Part shown: piece by piece, positions 16,783 to 26,719 of the stretch | How positions within the stretch are numbered: position 1 is the stretch's first letter | Layout: each line of letters opens with the position of its first letter | Assembly: GCA_025463365.1 (NCBI GenBank) | Contig: JAOBWM010000087.1 | Coordinates: forward strand, 1 to 49,791 | Source: Acidimicrobiales bacterium | GTDB lineage: Bacteria > Actinomycetota > Acidimicrobiia > Acidimicrobiales > Iamiaceae | Direction of reading: 5' to 3' | Length of the DNA stretch: 49,791 nucleotides | Position numbers and translations under genes: made by a program | Notes under the pieces: model-generated | What the model was told of the DNA's origin: nothing | Databases searched by the model: none | Seen by the model: only the letters and a program-made list of their open reading frames with translations

Positions 16783-19602
16783 CTACAGGCGAGCGCCGTA
16801 CGCGGCGCTGGCGAGGAGCTCGGCGATGATCGTGGTGATCGTCGTGACCGGTGCCGCGGCATCCAGCCGGGCGACCGCGGCGTCGTACTCGCCCTGGGTC
16901 GGGGTCCGTCGCAGGAGTCCGAGGTACGCCGTCACCACCTGGACCTCGTTCGCCTGGTGGCGGATGTACTCCGACGAATCGGAGAAGCTCAACATCACCG
17001 AGCCGCGCGACGTCCCGGCCTTCAGCCGCTTCACCCAGAAGGCGAACCCGGTCGGCTCGGGGTCGCGGTCGAGCACGTTCTTGTAGACGAGCGTGACGAA
17101 GGCTTCCGCGTCGAGCTTCCCGTACTTGGTCGCGAACTCCGACGAGCCGGCGAAGTTCGCCGAGATCCGGCTCAACGTCCAGTTGCCCGAACGGCGGCGA
17201 GTGATCCAGAACTGCAGCCCGCTCGTGTCGGGGGCTCGCTTGAAGTACGCGGAGTACAGGCGGATCACCGATGCCTGGGTGCCCTCCCAGTAAGGGGCGC
17301 GACGCAGTTCGTCGATCAGTTCGGCCGGGGTCTTGGTGCCACCGGTCAGCGCTGCCTTCCAGGTCGACCGCTCGGCGGTGGTCGGGGCCCGGTCGGCGAA
17401 GTCGAGGAACTGCTGGGTGATGAAGGCGTCGGCGCTGGCGAACGGGAGCCAAACGACGGGGGTGATCGCCGCGCTCTCGGCCGACTCGGCGCCGATGCCC
17501 ACCAGGTTCTTGGCGGCGACGCGGAACGTGTAGGTCGTGCCGTTGGTGAGGCCGGCCACGACCTGCGTGGTCGCGATCGAGTCGAACACCTGCGGTGCCT
17601 GCGCGGCTGCGCCGACGTATGGGGTCACGATGTAACCGTTGACCGCCGAGCCGCCGTTGCTGCTCGGCGCCAACCACGTGAGGCGGGCCTGCCCGTTGCC
17701 AGGCGTGACCGCACCGATGGTGGGCGCACCAGGGATCCCGACCTGGGCCCCTGGCGTCACCGCGGCCGACGACGCCGAGTTGGGGCCGGTGCCGGCCACG
17801 TTCACCGCGGCCACCTGGAACGTGTAGGTCGTGCCGTTGGTGAGGCTGGTCAGGACGTGGGTCAGCGCAGTCGTGTTGAACGTCTGGGGGGTCTGAGCCA
17901 CTGCGTTGACGAAGGGCGTCACCACGTACGCGGTGATGTCCGCCCCACCGTTGGAGACGGGAGCCGACCACGAGACGCTGGCCGAGCTGTCACCCGCGGC
18001 GACGGCACCGATGCCCGGCGCGCTCGGCAACACGGGCGCCTCGCCCACGTCGATGCTCACCGTGTAGCTGGGGCTGGAACCGTGGTGGTCGTCCTTGACG
18101 CGGTAGGTGAACGAGTCGGGACCGGACGGGCTGGAGTCGGCGGTGTACGTGCGGCTGCACGCCACGCCGGGCTTGCCACCGCTCAGGGTGCCGCGGCTGG
18201 GGAGGGAGACGATCTCGCAGGTGACGGGGTCGTTGTCGCCGTCTGCGTGGGTGAGCGCCACCGGGACCGGCGAGCCTCCAGCCGTCGCCGCGACCGGACC
18301 GATGTTCGCGCCGGTGGGCCGCTTGTTGGTGGTGCAGGCCGACGAGACGATGCCACTCGAGCGGGTCACCGCATCAGCCGGCGTGTCCACCGCGGCCAGG
18401 GCGCCCGTGTCGAGCACCTGGGCCCGGATGCCACAGCTGACACCGCTGCCGAGGTCGGTCAGGTCGACAGGTTTGGACCTCTGGCCTGCCTGGAGGGTGG
18501 CGACGCCGCCCGAGTTCGCCGCGTAGCTGACCGTCGCGCGCTCGCGCACCTCGAAGCCGTTGCCGGTGTCCTGGTCGAGGTCCCAATCGAGGATCTGGGC
18601 GTCGCTGCTGACCGCGGCGGTGTAGGTCACCGTGGCATCGCTGTCGGGGTGGGCGAACGTGCCGCTGCTGGAGGAGCCGGCGAGCGCGACCGTCGGAGCG
18701 GTCGGGTTGACGGAGAAGTACCCGAGCCACGACCAGTCGTAGGTGGCGCCGTGGGCGTAGGTGTTGTCCTCGTTGCCGTAGAGCGCCTCGATGACCCACT
18801 TGCCACGGGCGAGCCCGGCGACGGAGAAGTCGAAGTCCCGGCGGGTGTTGTCGTCGGCGTTGAAGGCGCCGGCAGGGTGGCCGCTGCGGCCCTCGCAGGA
18901 GGGCGACCCGGTGGTGTCGGTCCCGCACAGCAGGGCACGGGTCTGCCCGGTGGCGACGTTGCGCAGGCGCAACTTGGCCTGGTCGCACTGGCCCCAACCG
19001 GAGGTGCCGGTGTCGTTGTCGTCGCATGCGGAGGCCACGTGGAAGATGGCCGGCGAGGCGTTCAGGACGGCACCCTGGGTGGTGTTGTAGTTGTCGTAGG
19101 GCAGCGGGAGGTCCACGGCAGAGGTCTCGTGCTCGGCCCCGACCTGGTAGTTCCAGCACTGGTCAGCGGTCTCGCCGGCCGAGGTGTTGAGCCGGACGCA
19201 CGCCTGCTTGGCGAACTGGGTGTGGGTCGAGTCGAAGCCGGGCCAGTTGCCGGTGCCGGGACTGAAGGCGACGTCGACGACCGTGTAGGTCGAGCCACCG
19301 GTGAGGGTGTGGACCGTCCCCTGCACGGCGCCGTAGGAGCCCGAGGTCGCGCCCTTGGCGTTGGCCTTCATGCCGGTGACCGTCACGCCAGGGGCGTGGG
19401 CCAGGACGACGGTGGCTCGCAGGTTGTTCAGGGTGCCGGCCGGTGCCGGGTCCGCGGTCATCGCCAAGGTCTCGGCCTTGAACAGCGCCACGGTGGGCAC
19501 CGCGGCGGCGGCCGGCCGGGCCAGCGCGAACACCGAGGCCACCAGTGCGAGCGAGATGACCGTGGCCGCGCGCATGCGCGTACCTCGACGACGAACCGGC
19601 AT
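16783..19602 (-). CDS. Large secreted protein with Ig-like, Fn3 and DUF4214-type domains
   Basis: 939 aa. A signal peptide (MPVRRRGTRMRAATVISLALVASVFALARPAAA) precedes a roughly 450-residue extracellular region of uncertain fold. Next come a cadherin/Ig-like module (ADGDNDPVTCEIV to SFTYRVKDDHHG), two Fn3 modules, and a C-terminal region of about 200 residues. That last region has three repeats of the DUF4214 type (VIRLYSAYFKRAPDTSGLQFWITRRRSG; LVYKNVLDRDPEPTGFAFWVKRLKAG; VTAYLGLLRRTPTQGEYDAAV). DUF4214 repeats occur in surface-layer and adhesin-like proteins. The start at 19602 follows AGGGGGGACAACGC. It is a probable cell-surface adhesin or matrix protein; no catalytic motif was recognised. 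It is divergent from the MFS pump. Confidence 0.88.
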   Translation of the reverse strand: MPVRRRGTRMRAATVISLALVASVFALARPAAAAVPTVALFKAETLAMTADPAPAGTLNNLRATVVLAHAPGVTVTGMKANAKGATSGSYGAVQGTVHTLTGGSTYTVVDVAFSPGTGNWPGFDSTHTQFAKQACVRLNTSAGETADQCWNYQVGAEHETSAVDLPLPYDNYNTTQGAVLNASPAIFHVASACDDNDTGTSGWGQCDQAKLRLRNVATGQTRALLCGTDTTGSPSCEGRSGHPAGAFNADDNTRRDFDFSVAGLARGKWVIEALYGNEDNTYAHGATYDWSWLGYFSVNPTAPTVALAGSSSSGTFAHPDSDATVTYTAAVSSDAQILDWDLDQDTGNGFEVRERATVSYAANSGGVATLQAGQRSKPVDLTDLGSGVSCGIRAQVLDTGALAAVDTPADAVTRSSGIVSSACTTNKRPTGANIGPVAATAGGSPVPVALTHADGDNDPVTCEIVSLPSRGTLSGGKPGVACSRTYTADSSPSGPDSFTYRVKDDHHGSSPSYTVSIDVGEAPVLPSAPGIGAVAAGDSSASVSWSAPVSNGGADITAYVVTPFVNAVAQTPQTFNTTALTHVLTSLTNGTTYTFQVAAVNVAGTGPNSASSAAVTPGAQVGIPGAPTIGAVTPGNGQARLTWLAPSSNGGSAVNGYIVTPYVGAAAQAPQVFDSIATTQVVAGLTNGTTYTFRVAAKNLVGIGAESAESAAITPVVWLPFASADAFITQQFLDFADRAPTTAERSTWKAALTGGTKTPAELIDELRRAPYWEGTQASVIRLYSAYFKRAPDTSGLQFWITRRRSGNWTLSRISANFAGSSEFATKYGKLDAEAFVTLVYKNVLDRDPEPTGFAFWVKRLKAGTSRGSVMLSFSDSSEYIRHQANEVQVVTAYLGLLRRTPTQGEYDAAVARLDAAAPVTTITTIIAELLASAAYGARL

Positions 19603-19781
19603 GCGTTGTCCCCCCTGGGATCGTTCCGACCTGCGGTCGCCGTGCCATGGCCCGTGACCGGCGTGCACCGTACTCGCATCCGACCACGGACGTTTCCGCC
19701 ATCGAGGGGTTGGCTTCGCCCCGTCGCGGCGGTAGCAACGAAGGTTGATCCGCTCTGTTCGACGGGAAGGACCACGGACCA

Positions 19782-21413
19782 ATGCGCGCTGCCCTCCGAG
19801 ACCCCGAGGTCGTGTACCGACGCCGGTGGCTCGTGCTGCTGGTGCTCTGCGTGAGCCTCGTGGTGATCGTGCTCGACAACACGATCCTCAACGTCGCCCT
19901 CCCCAGGCTGTCCCAACCCACCTCCAAGGGTGGGCTGAACGCCTCGCAGAGCCAGCTGCAATGGATCGTCGACAGCTACACGATCGTGTTCGCCGGCCTG
20001 CTCCTCACCGCCGGCTCGATCGGTGACCGCTTCGGCCGCTACCGCGGCCTGGCCGTGGGCTTGGCCGTGTTCGGGACCGGATCCACGCTGTCGGCCTTCG
20101 CGACCGACGCCAACGTGTTGATCGGCACCCGGGCCCTGATGGGCATCGGTGGGGCGTTCATCATGCCGTCGACCCTCTCGATCCTCACGAACGTGTTCAC
20201 GGACAGCAAGGAGCGGGGCAAGGCCATCGGGATCTGGGCCGGGGTCTCGGCCCTCGGGCTCGGGATCGGGCCCATCTCCGGCGGGTTCCTGCTCACCCAC
20301 TTCTGGTGGGGTTCGGTGTTCCTCGTCAACATCCCGTTCGTCATCGGCGGCCTGGTGTTCGGGTTCCTGCTCGTGCCTGAGTCCAAGGACGAATCTGCGC
20401 CACGGCTCGACCCCGGCGGCGCGGTCTTGTCGATCCTCGGGCTGGCCGGTGTGCTGTGGGCCGTCATCGAGGCTCCCACACGGGGCTGGACCTCGTCGGC
20501 CGTCGTCGCCGGCTTCGTGGTCGGCGGGCTGCTGCTCGTGGCCTTCTTCGTCTGGGAGAGCCGGACCAGCCACCCCATGCTCGACCTCGCGTTCTTCAAG
20601 AACCCGCGGTTCACGGCGGCGAGCGGAGCCATCACGCTCACGTTCTTGTCGCTGTTCGGCGTCATCTTCTTGTTGACCCAGTACCTCCAGCTCGTGCTCG
20701 ACTACTCCACCATCAAGGCCGGCGCGGTGCTCCTGCCGCAGGCGGCGGTGATCATGGTCGCCGCGCCCCTGTCGAGCATCTGGGTCCAGCGGTTCGGCAA
20801 CAAGGTCGTCGTGGCCGGTGGCCTCTTCGTCGTCGCGATCAGCATGGCGCTGCTCACGACGCTCGACACGAACAGCGGCGTGCTCCACGTGATCGTGGTG
20901 ACCGTCGTGTTGGGCCTGGGCATGGGCAACGTGATGGCCCCTGCCACCGACTCGATCATGGGCTCGCTCCCCCGGGCCAAGGCCGGCGTCGGCTCGGCGG
21001 TCAACGACACCACCCGGCAGGTCGGCGGCGCCGTCGGCGTCGCGCTCTTCGGCTCGCTGCTGGCGTCGAAGTACTCCACCGCCATGCGCTCGGACCTGAC
21101 CGGCGTCGTGCCCCAGCCCTACCTCCGCCAGGCATCGGATTCCATCGGCCGGGCCTACGACGTGGCCGCGTCCGGCAAGGTCGGCCAGGGGTCCGGACAG
21201 CTCGTCGCATCGGCCCGCACCAGCTTCGTCTCCGGCCTCCACACCACCGCCGTCGTGGCCTCCCTGATCTTGTTCGTGGCCATGATCGGCGTCCTCAAGT
21301 TCCTCCCGGCCCACCACCGCGACGAGGAAGCGGCGGTGGGCGTGGCCGAGCCCGTCGACCTCCCGGCCGAGCCGATCCCGGCCGACGCCATCTCGGCCGC
21401 ATCGGCGGACTAG
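19782..21413 (+). CDS. MFS multidrug exporter, DHA2 (EmrB/QacA) family
   Basis: 543 aa with 14 predicted membrane helices, as expected for DHA2 drug:H+ antiporters. Motif A is seen in GSIGDRFGRYRGL, motif C-like glycine spacing in GIWAGVSALGLGIGPISGGFLL, and the helix-1 motif in VVIVLDNTILNVALP. It probably extrudes hydrophobic compounds across the cytoplasmic membrane. The ATG at 19782 follows GGGAAGGACC. No adjacent TetR or MarR regulator is visible. The stop codon shares the bases CTAG with the stop of the convergent hemerythrin-like gene. Confidence 0.93.
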   Translation: MRAALRDPEVVYRRRWLVLLVLCVSLVVIVLDNTILNVALPRLSQPTSKGGLNASQSQLQWIVDSYTIVFAGLLLTAGSIGDRFGRYRGLAVGLAVFGTGSTLSAFATDANVLIGTRALMGIGGAFIMPSTLSILTNVFTDSKERGKAIGIWAGVSALGLGIGPISGGFLLTHFWWGSVFLVNIPFVIGGLVFGFLLVPESKDESAPRLDPGGAVLSILGLAGVLWAVIEAPTRGWTSSAVVAGFVVGGLLLVAFFVWESRTSHPMLDLAFFKNPRFTAASGAITLTFLSLFGVIFLLTQYLQLVLDYSTIKAGAVLLPQAAVIMVAAPLSSIWVQRFGNKVVVAGGLFVVAISMALLTTLDTNSGVLHVIVVTVVLGLGMGNVMAPATDSIMGSLPRAKAGVGSAVNDTTRQVGGAVGVALFGSLLASKYSTAMRSDLTGVVPQPYLRQASDSIGRAYDVAASGKVGQGSGQLVASARTSFVSGLHTTAVVASLILFVAMIGVLKFLPAHHRDEEAAVGVAEPVDLPAEPIPADAISAASAD

Positions 21414-22123
21414 CGACGCGAACTGGCTGGCTGGGGCACGACCGGCCGGAGGTCGGAGAGGTCCACCTCGACATCGGCGAAGGCCGCCTGCTCCAACCGG
21501 GCGAACCGTCCCCGAGTGGCGTACCAGAGGACCCTCACGGGCAGGGGCGACCGCGCCGCGATCATGGCCTGGTGCTCGGCGTCCTGGGCCGCCATGTACC
21601 ACGGGATGGTGAAGGCCAAGCCCTGCTTGTTGCCGCCCTTCACGGCTTGGTCGTGCAACGCGTCGTACTCCGACGCCGTGTAGTGCCGCCAGAACAACGG
21701 CAAGAGATCGCGGTCCTCGACCTCGAGGTGCTGGTCGAGCAGGTCGCGGAGCCCGGTGGCCACCGCCAAGGCCGCGGCCTTGGCCGGGGCGAACGGGACC
21801 TTCGCATCGGCGAGGTCCGCAGCCACCTGGGTCCAGCGACCGAGGAGGTCCTCGACGACGACGTGATCCTCCTCGAGCCCGTCGAGGACGGCCGCCGCCG
21901 ACGGCACCCGGCTGCGGACGTCGGGGAAGAAGATCGCGTCCTCGACGGTGTGGTGCTCGTCGAGCTCATGGGCGAAGCCGGCCGCCCACCGGGCGAGGGA
22001 GCGGAGGCGGTCCGACCGCTCGTGTTCGGTGGCCTGCTCGACGGCCCGGGCGTAGCGCCTCGTGTCGACGAGCTGCTTGCGGTGGATGGCGAAGTACGGG
22101 GTGAGGTCAGGCGTGGGTTCCAT
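21410..22123 (-). CDS. Hemerythrin-domain protein
   Basis: 237 aa. The first 150 residues carry the hemerythrin HHE ligand pattern: His14, the ELDEHHTVED segment near 53-62, EEDHVVVED near 84-92, and QHLEVEDRDLLP near 131-142. Such proteins bind a di-iron centre and take part in oxygen, NO or redox sensing or iron handling. The last 80 residues are basic and aromatic and lack a known motif. The start is the ATG at 22123. The gene lies downstream of, and codirectional with, the AfsR-like regulator (82-bp gap), and converges on the MFS pump. Confidence 0.88.
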   Translation of the reverse strand: MEPTPDLTPYFAIHRKQLVDTRRYARAVEQATEHERSDRLRSLARWAAGFAHELDEHHTVEDAIFFPDVRSRVPSAAAVLDGLEEDHVVVEDLLGRWTQVAADLADAKVPFAPAKAAALAVATGLRDLLDQHLEVEDRDLLPLFWRHYTASEYDALHDQAVKGGNKQGLAFTIPWYMAAQDAEHQAMIAARSPLPVRVLWYATRGRFARLEQAAFADVEVDLSDLRPVVPQPASSRR

Positions 22124-22205
22124 GCCGTCACCGTGATCCCGGCCGGTTGCGGACCGATGGGAGTCCGGTTGGAGCCCGCCCGCCGGTCCATCCGCGCGGA
22201 CCGCC

Positions 22206-25200
22206 TCAGTCCCGTTCGATGGCCGCCACCAGCCCTTCCATGCCGAGGCGCCGGGCGATCGCCAAGGCCTCGGTGCGGTCGCCGGGCGTGCCGTCGAGCT
22301 GGGCCCGGAACCGCAGGCCCCGGGCGCGCCAGGGCTCGGCACCGAGCCGGTCGGCCATCGCCAGTGCGGTGCGGAGGTGGGCATGGGCGGCGTCGTCGTC
22401 GCCGAGGGCGTGAGCGCCACGCGCCAGCGCCAGTGCGGCCGGGCCGAACACCATCCCGCCTGACCCGGTGCAGGCCAGGACGTGGGCGTCGCGTTCGAGG
22501 TCGGCCGACAGGTCGCGCACGAGGTCGATCTCGCCGACCGTGACGGCGGCATGGAGGGCCGTGACGAGCAACGACGGCCGGTACCAGTCGTCGGCCACGG
22601 GGCCGCGGAACAGCCGGAGGTGATGGCGGGCGTCGTCGATCCGGCCGTCCTCGGCGAACATGTACGCGCGGAACCACGACGACGGGCCGGCGAAGACCGA
22701 CGCACCGAGCACCCCGACCGTCTCGATCGCCCCGTCGAGCGATCCGAGCTCGAACTGCGCCTGCGCGACGAGGCCGGCGCGGGTGAAGTCCGCGGTGAAC
22801 CGGCGCGAGCGGAGCATGGCCTCGCGCACCTGGTCGGCCCGTTCCCGCGCGGCAAGGAAGTCGCCGCGGACCAGCAGTACGGACGACTCGCCGTAGAGGA
22901 CGTACGCCCACGCCGCCGCCGTGCGCACCGGATCGGCGGTGGCGCGAGCCAGCCGCAGGTGGTGGTCGGCCAGCTGCCCGTCGCCGACCTCGAACGCGGT
23001 CGTGAAGCGGGCCAGGTGGGCCAGGGGCGTGAACCGTTCGGGAAGGGACTGGGTCGCCACGAGGTCCAGCAGCCGATCGGCGATCGTGGTGCGCTCGGCG
23101 ATGCCCGACGTCCGCCAGATCGACCAGTACCGCTGGACGAGGACGCGGGTGAGCACCAGTGGGTCACCGAGCCGCCCCGCCATCTCGACCGCCTCGGCCG
23201 ACGGGCTCGAACCCGGTGACGGATCGACGTCGTGGCGCTGCGCGGAACGGACGTTGTAGCGCTGCGCGTCGTTGGCCGCGAGCAGCGAGGCCCGTTCGAC
23301 ACTGTCACCCTCGGGAAGCAGGGCGAGCGTCCGCTCGATCAGCCCGGTGGCCCGCTCGTCCACCTGACCCCAGTCGATCGTGGACCAGAGGTCATCCGCG
23401 CTGACGTGGGACAGCGCCGCCACCATCTGCGCGACGTCGCCGAGGCGCTCAGCCACCCCGGCCGCCTCCACGAGCGCAGCCCGGGATCCGAACATGTCGC
23501 CGTCGCGGCCTCGCGCCAGGCCCAGGCGGAACAGCAGGCGTTGGCGGCGAGCCAGGTCGCCGGGCGCCGACAGGTCCAACGCGGTGAGCGCGTGCTCGAG
23601 ATGGGAGACGGCATCAGCAAAGCCCGACGCATCCATCGCCACCCGCGCCGCCGCCTCCCCGTGGTCGACCGCGGATGCCGCCGTCCCGGCCGCCGCGCCC
23701 TCGAACGCGTGGAACGCCAGCTCGCCGAGGAACGGCTCGAGGTTGCCCGCCCGCAACCGTTCGAGCGCCTGGGCCGCCGCCGCATGCAGGCGAGCACGCC
23801 GCACGGGGCTCTGCTCGGCCGCGAGGGCCTCCGCCACCAGGGCATGAGAGAACGCGAACCGCCCCGGTCGGGCGCCGTCGACGTCGAGGAGGCCCGCAGC
23901 CATCGCCGGCGCCAAGCGGTCGAGGACGTCGTCGGATGGCGAGTCGACCACCGCCGCCAGCACGTCGAGATCGAAGCGACGGCCGACGACCGCCGCCGCG
24001 CTCAGCACCGGCTGGGAGGTTGCGGGGAGCCGGGACGAGCGGCGACGCACCACGTCCTGCACGGCGACGGGCACCATCGACCCGATGCGGGCGACGTCGG
24101 GCTCGTCGAGGCGCCCCTCGCTCTCGAGCAGGGCCACCAGCTCCTGAACGAAGAACGGGTTGCCCCCGGTGCGCTCGTGCACGAATTCGGCCATGGACGC
24201 GCTCGCCACCCGGCCGGTCCGTGCCGCCATCCACTCCTCGAGGGCGCCCGCGCCGAGCCCGCGCAGCTCGATCGACTGCCAGCCGGGGACCCGCGCCAGC
24301 TCGGCCAGGCAGTCCACGAGCGGCGTGGGGTCGGACGCGCCTGACCGCCGGATCGCGAGGACGAGGAGGATCGGCAGGCCGACCAGGTCACCCGCCATGA
24401 GCTCCAAGAGGGCGAGTGATGCGGCATCGGCCCATTGGGCGTCGTCGATCACGAGGAGGCACGGTCGACGGGTGGCCGCCAACGCTTCGAGGGCCACCCG
24501 CTGGCCGCGCAGGCGACCGACCGAAGGGTCATCTTCGGCCTGGCCTGCCTCGAACGCGGCGGCCAGAGCGACCCCCGTGCCCGCCGCTTCGAGTTGATCA
24601 GCGATGGCCCGCAACGGGCGGAACGGCGCGTCGGTGGCCGACTCCGGGCAACGCGCCCAGGCCACCGCCGCCCCGGCCGCGGCGGCGAGGTCGGCGAAAC
24701 GGCGCACGAGGGCGGTCTTGCCGATGCCCGGCTCGCCGTTCACGACCACGGCCCGCCCGCGACCCGCGAACGCCGCGGTCGCCGCCGCGTCGAGCACGGC
24801 CAGCTCGGCCTCCCGACCGAGGAGCCGGTCGAGGGTGCCCAGCGTGCCGTCGGGCGTGGAGACGGGCTCCGATGCCAGCCGCGAAGCGGGCACGGCGAGC
24901 GAGTCGTCGTGAGCGAGGATCGCAGCCTCGAGTTCCCGCAGCTCGGGGCCGGGCTCCACGCCGACCTCCTCCACGAGCGTTCGCCGGGCATCGTCGATCG
25001 CACGCAACGCCTCGACCTGGCGGCCCGAGCGGTACAGGGCCAACGCATGGCGGGCCCGCAACCCCTCGCGCAGCGGATCCTCCGCGATCGCCCCGGCGAC
25101 GTCGGCGATGACGGCCTCGTGCTCCCCCAAGGCGAGGCGAGCATCGAACCAGCCGGCCAACGCCTCGCCTCGGCGGGCCGTCAATCGTGCGACCAGATCC

Positions 25201-25664
25201 TCGACCGGGAGCTCCTCGGCCCAGCGCCCGAGCGGTCCGCCGTCCCACAGCGCGAGCGCGGCTTCGAACCCGCCCCGGGCTTCGGCCGCGCCGCCCGCGC
25301 GGAGCCGTGCGCCGGCGTCGGCCACGGCATCCTCGAACGCGAAGACGTCGACGTCGGTTCGCGAGGCCCGCAGCACGTAGCCGCCGTCGCGCCACGCGAT
25401 GGCGCTGGCCCCGTCGTCCACCGGCGCGCCGCCCGGCTCCAACGCTCGCCGCAGGCGCGACAGGTAGCCCCGCAGGCTGCTCGCGACCTGAGCCGGCGCC
25501 CGCTCACCCCACACGGCCTCCACGATCCGGTCCACCGACACGGTCCGCCCCGGCTCCAAGAGGAGCACCGCCAAGACGAGGCGAGGCTTGGGACCCACGA
25601 GGTCCACCTCGACGCCGTCGACCGTCGCGGCGACGCCACCGAACAACCGGAACGAGCGCGCCAC
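22206..25664 (-). CDS. AfsR/SARP-type regulator: winged helix, BTAD, AAA ATPase and TPR-like region
   Basis: 1152 aa. The N-terminus is an OmpR-like DNA-binding domain (FRLFGGVAATVDG to SSLRGYLSRLRRAL, about 4-75), followed by a bacterial transcriptional activation domain (about 105-255). A signal-transduction ATPase comes next, with Walker A GEPGIGKT (310-317) and Walker B LLVIDD (403-408). The C-terminal 600 residues are Ala-rich helical repeats of TPR type. I see no C-terminal LuxR HTH, so DNA binding would be N-terminal only. I chose the GTG at 25664 because GGAGGGG lies 8 bases upstream; an in-frame GTG at 25691 has no such site. It is divergent from the ABHD14-like hydrolase. Targets are unknown; relatives activate secondary-metabolite genes. 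Confidence 0.92.
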   Translation of the reverse strand: MARSFRLFGGVAATVDGVEVDLVGPKPRLVLAVLLLEPGRTVSVDRIVEAVWGERAPAQVASSLRGYLSRLRRALEPGGAPVDDGASAIAWRDGGYVLRASRTDVDVFAFEDAVADAGARLRAGGAAEARGGFEAALALWDGGPLGRWAEELPVEDLVARLTARRGEALAGWFDARLALGEHEAVIADVAGAIAEDPLREGLRARHALALYRSGRQVEALRAIDDARRTLVEEVGVEPGPELRELEAAILAHDDSLAVPASRLASEPVSTPDGTLGTLDRLLGREAELAVLDAAATAAFAGRGRAVVVNGEPGIGKTALVRRFADLAAAAGAAVAWARCPESATDAPFRPLRAIADQLEAAGTGVALAAAFEAGQAEDDPSVGRLRGQRVALEALAATRRPCLLVIDDAQWADAASLALLELMAGDLVGLPILLVLAIRRSGASDPTPLVDCLAELARVPGWQSIELRGLGAGALEEWMAARTGRVASASMAEFVHERTGGNPFFVQELVALLESEGRLDEPDVARIGSMVPVAVQDVVRRRSSRLPATSQPVLSAAAVVGRRFDLDVLAAVVDSPSDDVLDRLAPAMAAGLLDVDGARPGRFAFSHALVAEALAAEQSPVRRARLHAAAAQALERLRAGNLEPFLGELAFHAFEGAAAGTAASAVDHGEAAARVAMDASGFADAVSHLEHALTALDLSAPGDLARRQRLLFRLGLARGRDGDMFGSRAALVEAAGVAERLGDVAQMVAALSHVSADDLWSTIDWGQVDERATGLIERTLALLPEGDSVERASLLAANDAQRYNVRSAQRHDVDPSPGSSPSAEAVEMAGRLGDPLVLTRVLVQRYWSIWRTSGIAERTTIADRLLDLVATQSLPERFTPLAHLARFTTAFEVGDGQLADHHLRLARATADPVRTAAAWAYVLYGESSVLLVRGDFLAARERADQVREAMLRSRRFTADFTRAGLVAQAQFELGSLDGAIETVGVLGASVFAGPSSWFRAYMFAEDGRIDDARHHLRLFRGPVADDWYRPSLLVTALHAAVTVGEIDLVRDLSADLERDAHVLACTGSGGMVFGPAALALARGAHALGDDDAAHAHLRTALAMADRLGAEPWRARGLRFRAQLDGTPGDRTEALAIARRLGMEGLVAAIERD

Positions 25665-25821
25665 CGTCGGTTCCCCTCCCGGACCCGTCACCCCGCCATG
25701 CTGCCACCTGCGCACCGCGGACCCTGGTGGCCACACCCGTGACCGCTGTCCGTTCGGCCTTGCCTTCTGGTAGCACCAGGGGCCCGGAGGCGATCGCGCC
25801 CGGGTCGGAAGCGGGGCAGGC

Positions 25822-26604
25822 ATGGGGCGACGGCACACGAGCAGGGCGCGACCACGCGCCGACCGAACACGGCGCCGCACCCCGGTCGCCGCCATCGCGG
25901 CGCTCGCCGTGGTCGGCGTCGTCGGCGTCGTGGGCGTGATGGCAACGGGGTGCGCCAAGGATCGGGCGCCGGCCGAGGGCGCCAGGACCCTCGACGTCGA
26001 CGGGCTCGCCGTCCACGCCATCGTCCGGGGACCGACCGAGGCCAAGGCCAAGCTCGTCGTGCTGTTCCTGCACGGCGGGTCGTACACGTCGCGCATCTGG
26101 GACGACCGCGGGATCCTCGACGATGTCGCGGCCGCGGGGTACCGGGCCGTGGCGATCGATCTGCCCGGCTACGGCGAGACACCCATGCCCGAGGGCGGCA
26201 ACGACGATCCCGATGCCGACGCCGCGTTCATCGGGGCGATGGCCGAGCAGCTCGGCGGGGCCGACCAGGTGGTGATCGTGTCGCCCTCGGCATCGGGGAA
26301 GTTCAGCCTCCCGTACCTGGCCACCGACCCCGACCCGCCACCGGCCGGCTTCGTGCCCATCGCCCCGGTCGGCACCGAGACGTTCCGCCGGCCGGCTGGC
26401 GCCCATCGCGTCCCGACGCTGATCGTGTGGGGGGAGAAGGACGACGTCCGCCCGCGGAACCAGATGCAGGTCCTCGCCGATCAGCTCCCAGGTGCGCAGC
26501 AGGAGGTCATCGCCGGAGCCGGCCATGCCGCGTACGACGACCACCCGACCGAGTTCACGAAGCTCCTGCTCGCCTTCCTCTCGGACGCGGCCGCTCGGCG
26601 CTGA
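25822..26604 (+). CDS. ABHD14-like alpha/beta hydrolase lipoprotein
   Basis: 260 aa. A twin-arginine-like basic start and hydrophobic stretch end in lipobox ATGC (Cys44), so the protein should be lipid-anchored outside the membrane. The hydrolase core has LFLHGGSYTS, DLPGYGETP, the nucleophile elbow SPSASG (Ser156), GEKDD (acid) and GAGHAAY (His). The SPSxSG elbow, in place of GxSxG, is typical of the ABHD14/CIB subgroup, whose substrates are poorly known. The ATG at 25822 follows GGGGCAGGC. It is divergent from the AfsR-like regulator. Confidence 0.85.
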   Translation: MGRRHTSRARPRADRTRRRTPVAAIAALAVVGVVGVVGVMATGCAKDRAPAEGARTLDVDGLAVHAIVRGPTEAKAKLVVLFLHGGSYTSRIWDDRGILDDVAAAGYRAVAIDLPGYGETPMPEGGNDDPDADAAFIGAMAEQLGGADQVVIVSPSASGKFSLPYLATDPDPPPAGFVPIAPVGTETFRRPAGAHRVPTLIVWGEKDDVRPRNQMQVLADQLPGAQQEVIAGAGHAAYDDHPTEFTKLLLAFLSDAAARR

Positions 26605-26631
26605 CCATCGGTCCAGGTCCCTTCCCGCACA

Positions 26632-26649
26632 CTTGACCGCGCGGTCAAG
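26632..26649. promoter_or_regulatory. 18-bp perfect palindrome, likely TetR-family operator
   Basis: CTTGACCGCGCGGTCAAG is a perfect inverted repeat 70 bp upstream of the alcohol dehydrogenase ATG at 26720. Length and symmetry fit TetR-type operators in actinobacteria. Its left arm contains TTGACC, a possible -35 box, so a bound repressor would block the polymerase. The TetR gene at 29153, two genes downstream, is the obvious candidate but is unproven. Confidence 0.65.
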
Positions 26650-26719
26650 GTATGGTCGGCCGGCCGAAACGCACCGCCGGCCCGCCCCCCGGGACCGGCT
26701 GAACCCAAGGGGAACCCGC

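Noticed and set aside
15952..19854. 1300-codon plus-strand open frame
   Set aside because: Antisense to the enoyl-CoA hydratase and DUF4214 genes, with composition typical of a shadow frame.
22206..26096. N-terminal extension of the AfsR-like regulator to 26096
   Set aside because: The first 144 codons overlap the divergent ABHD14-like gene and have shadow composition; the GTG at 25664 has a strong ribosome site.
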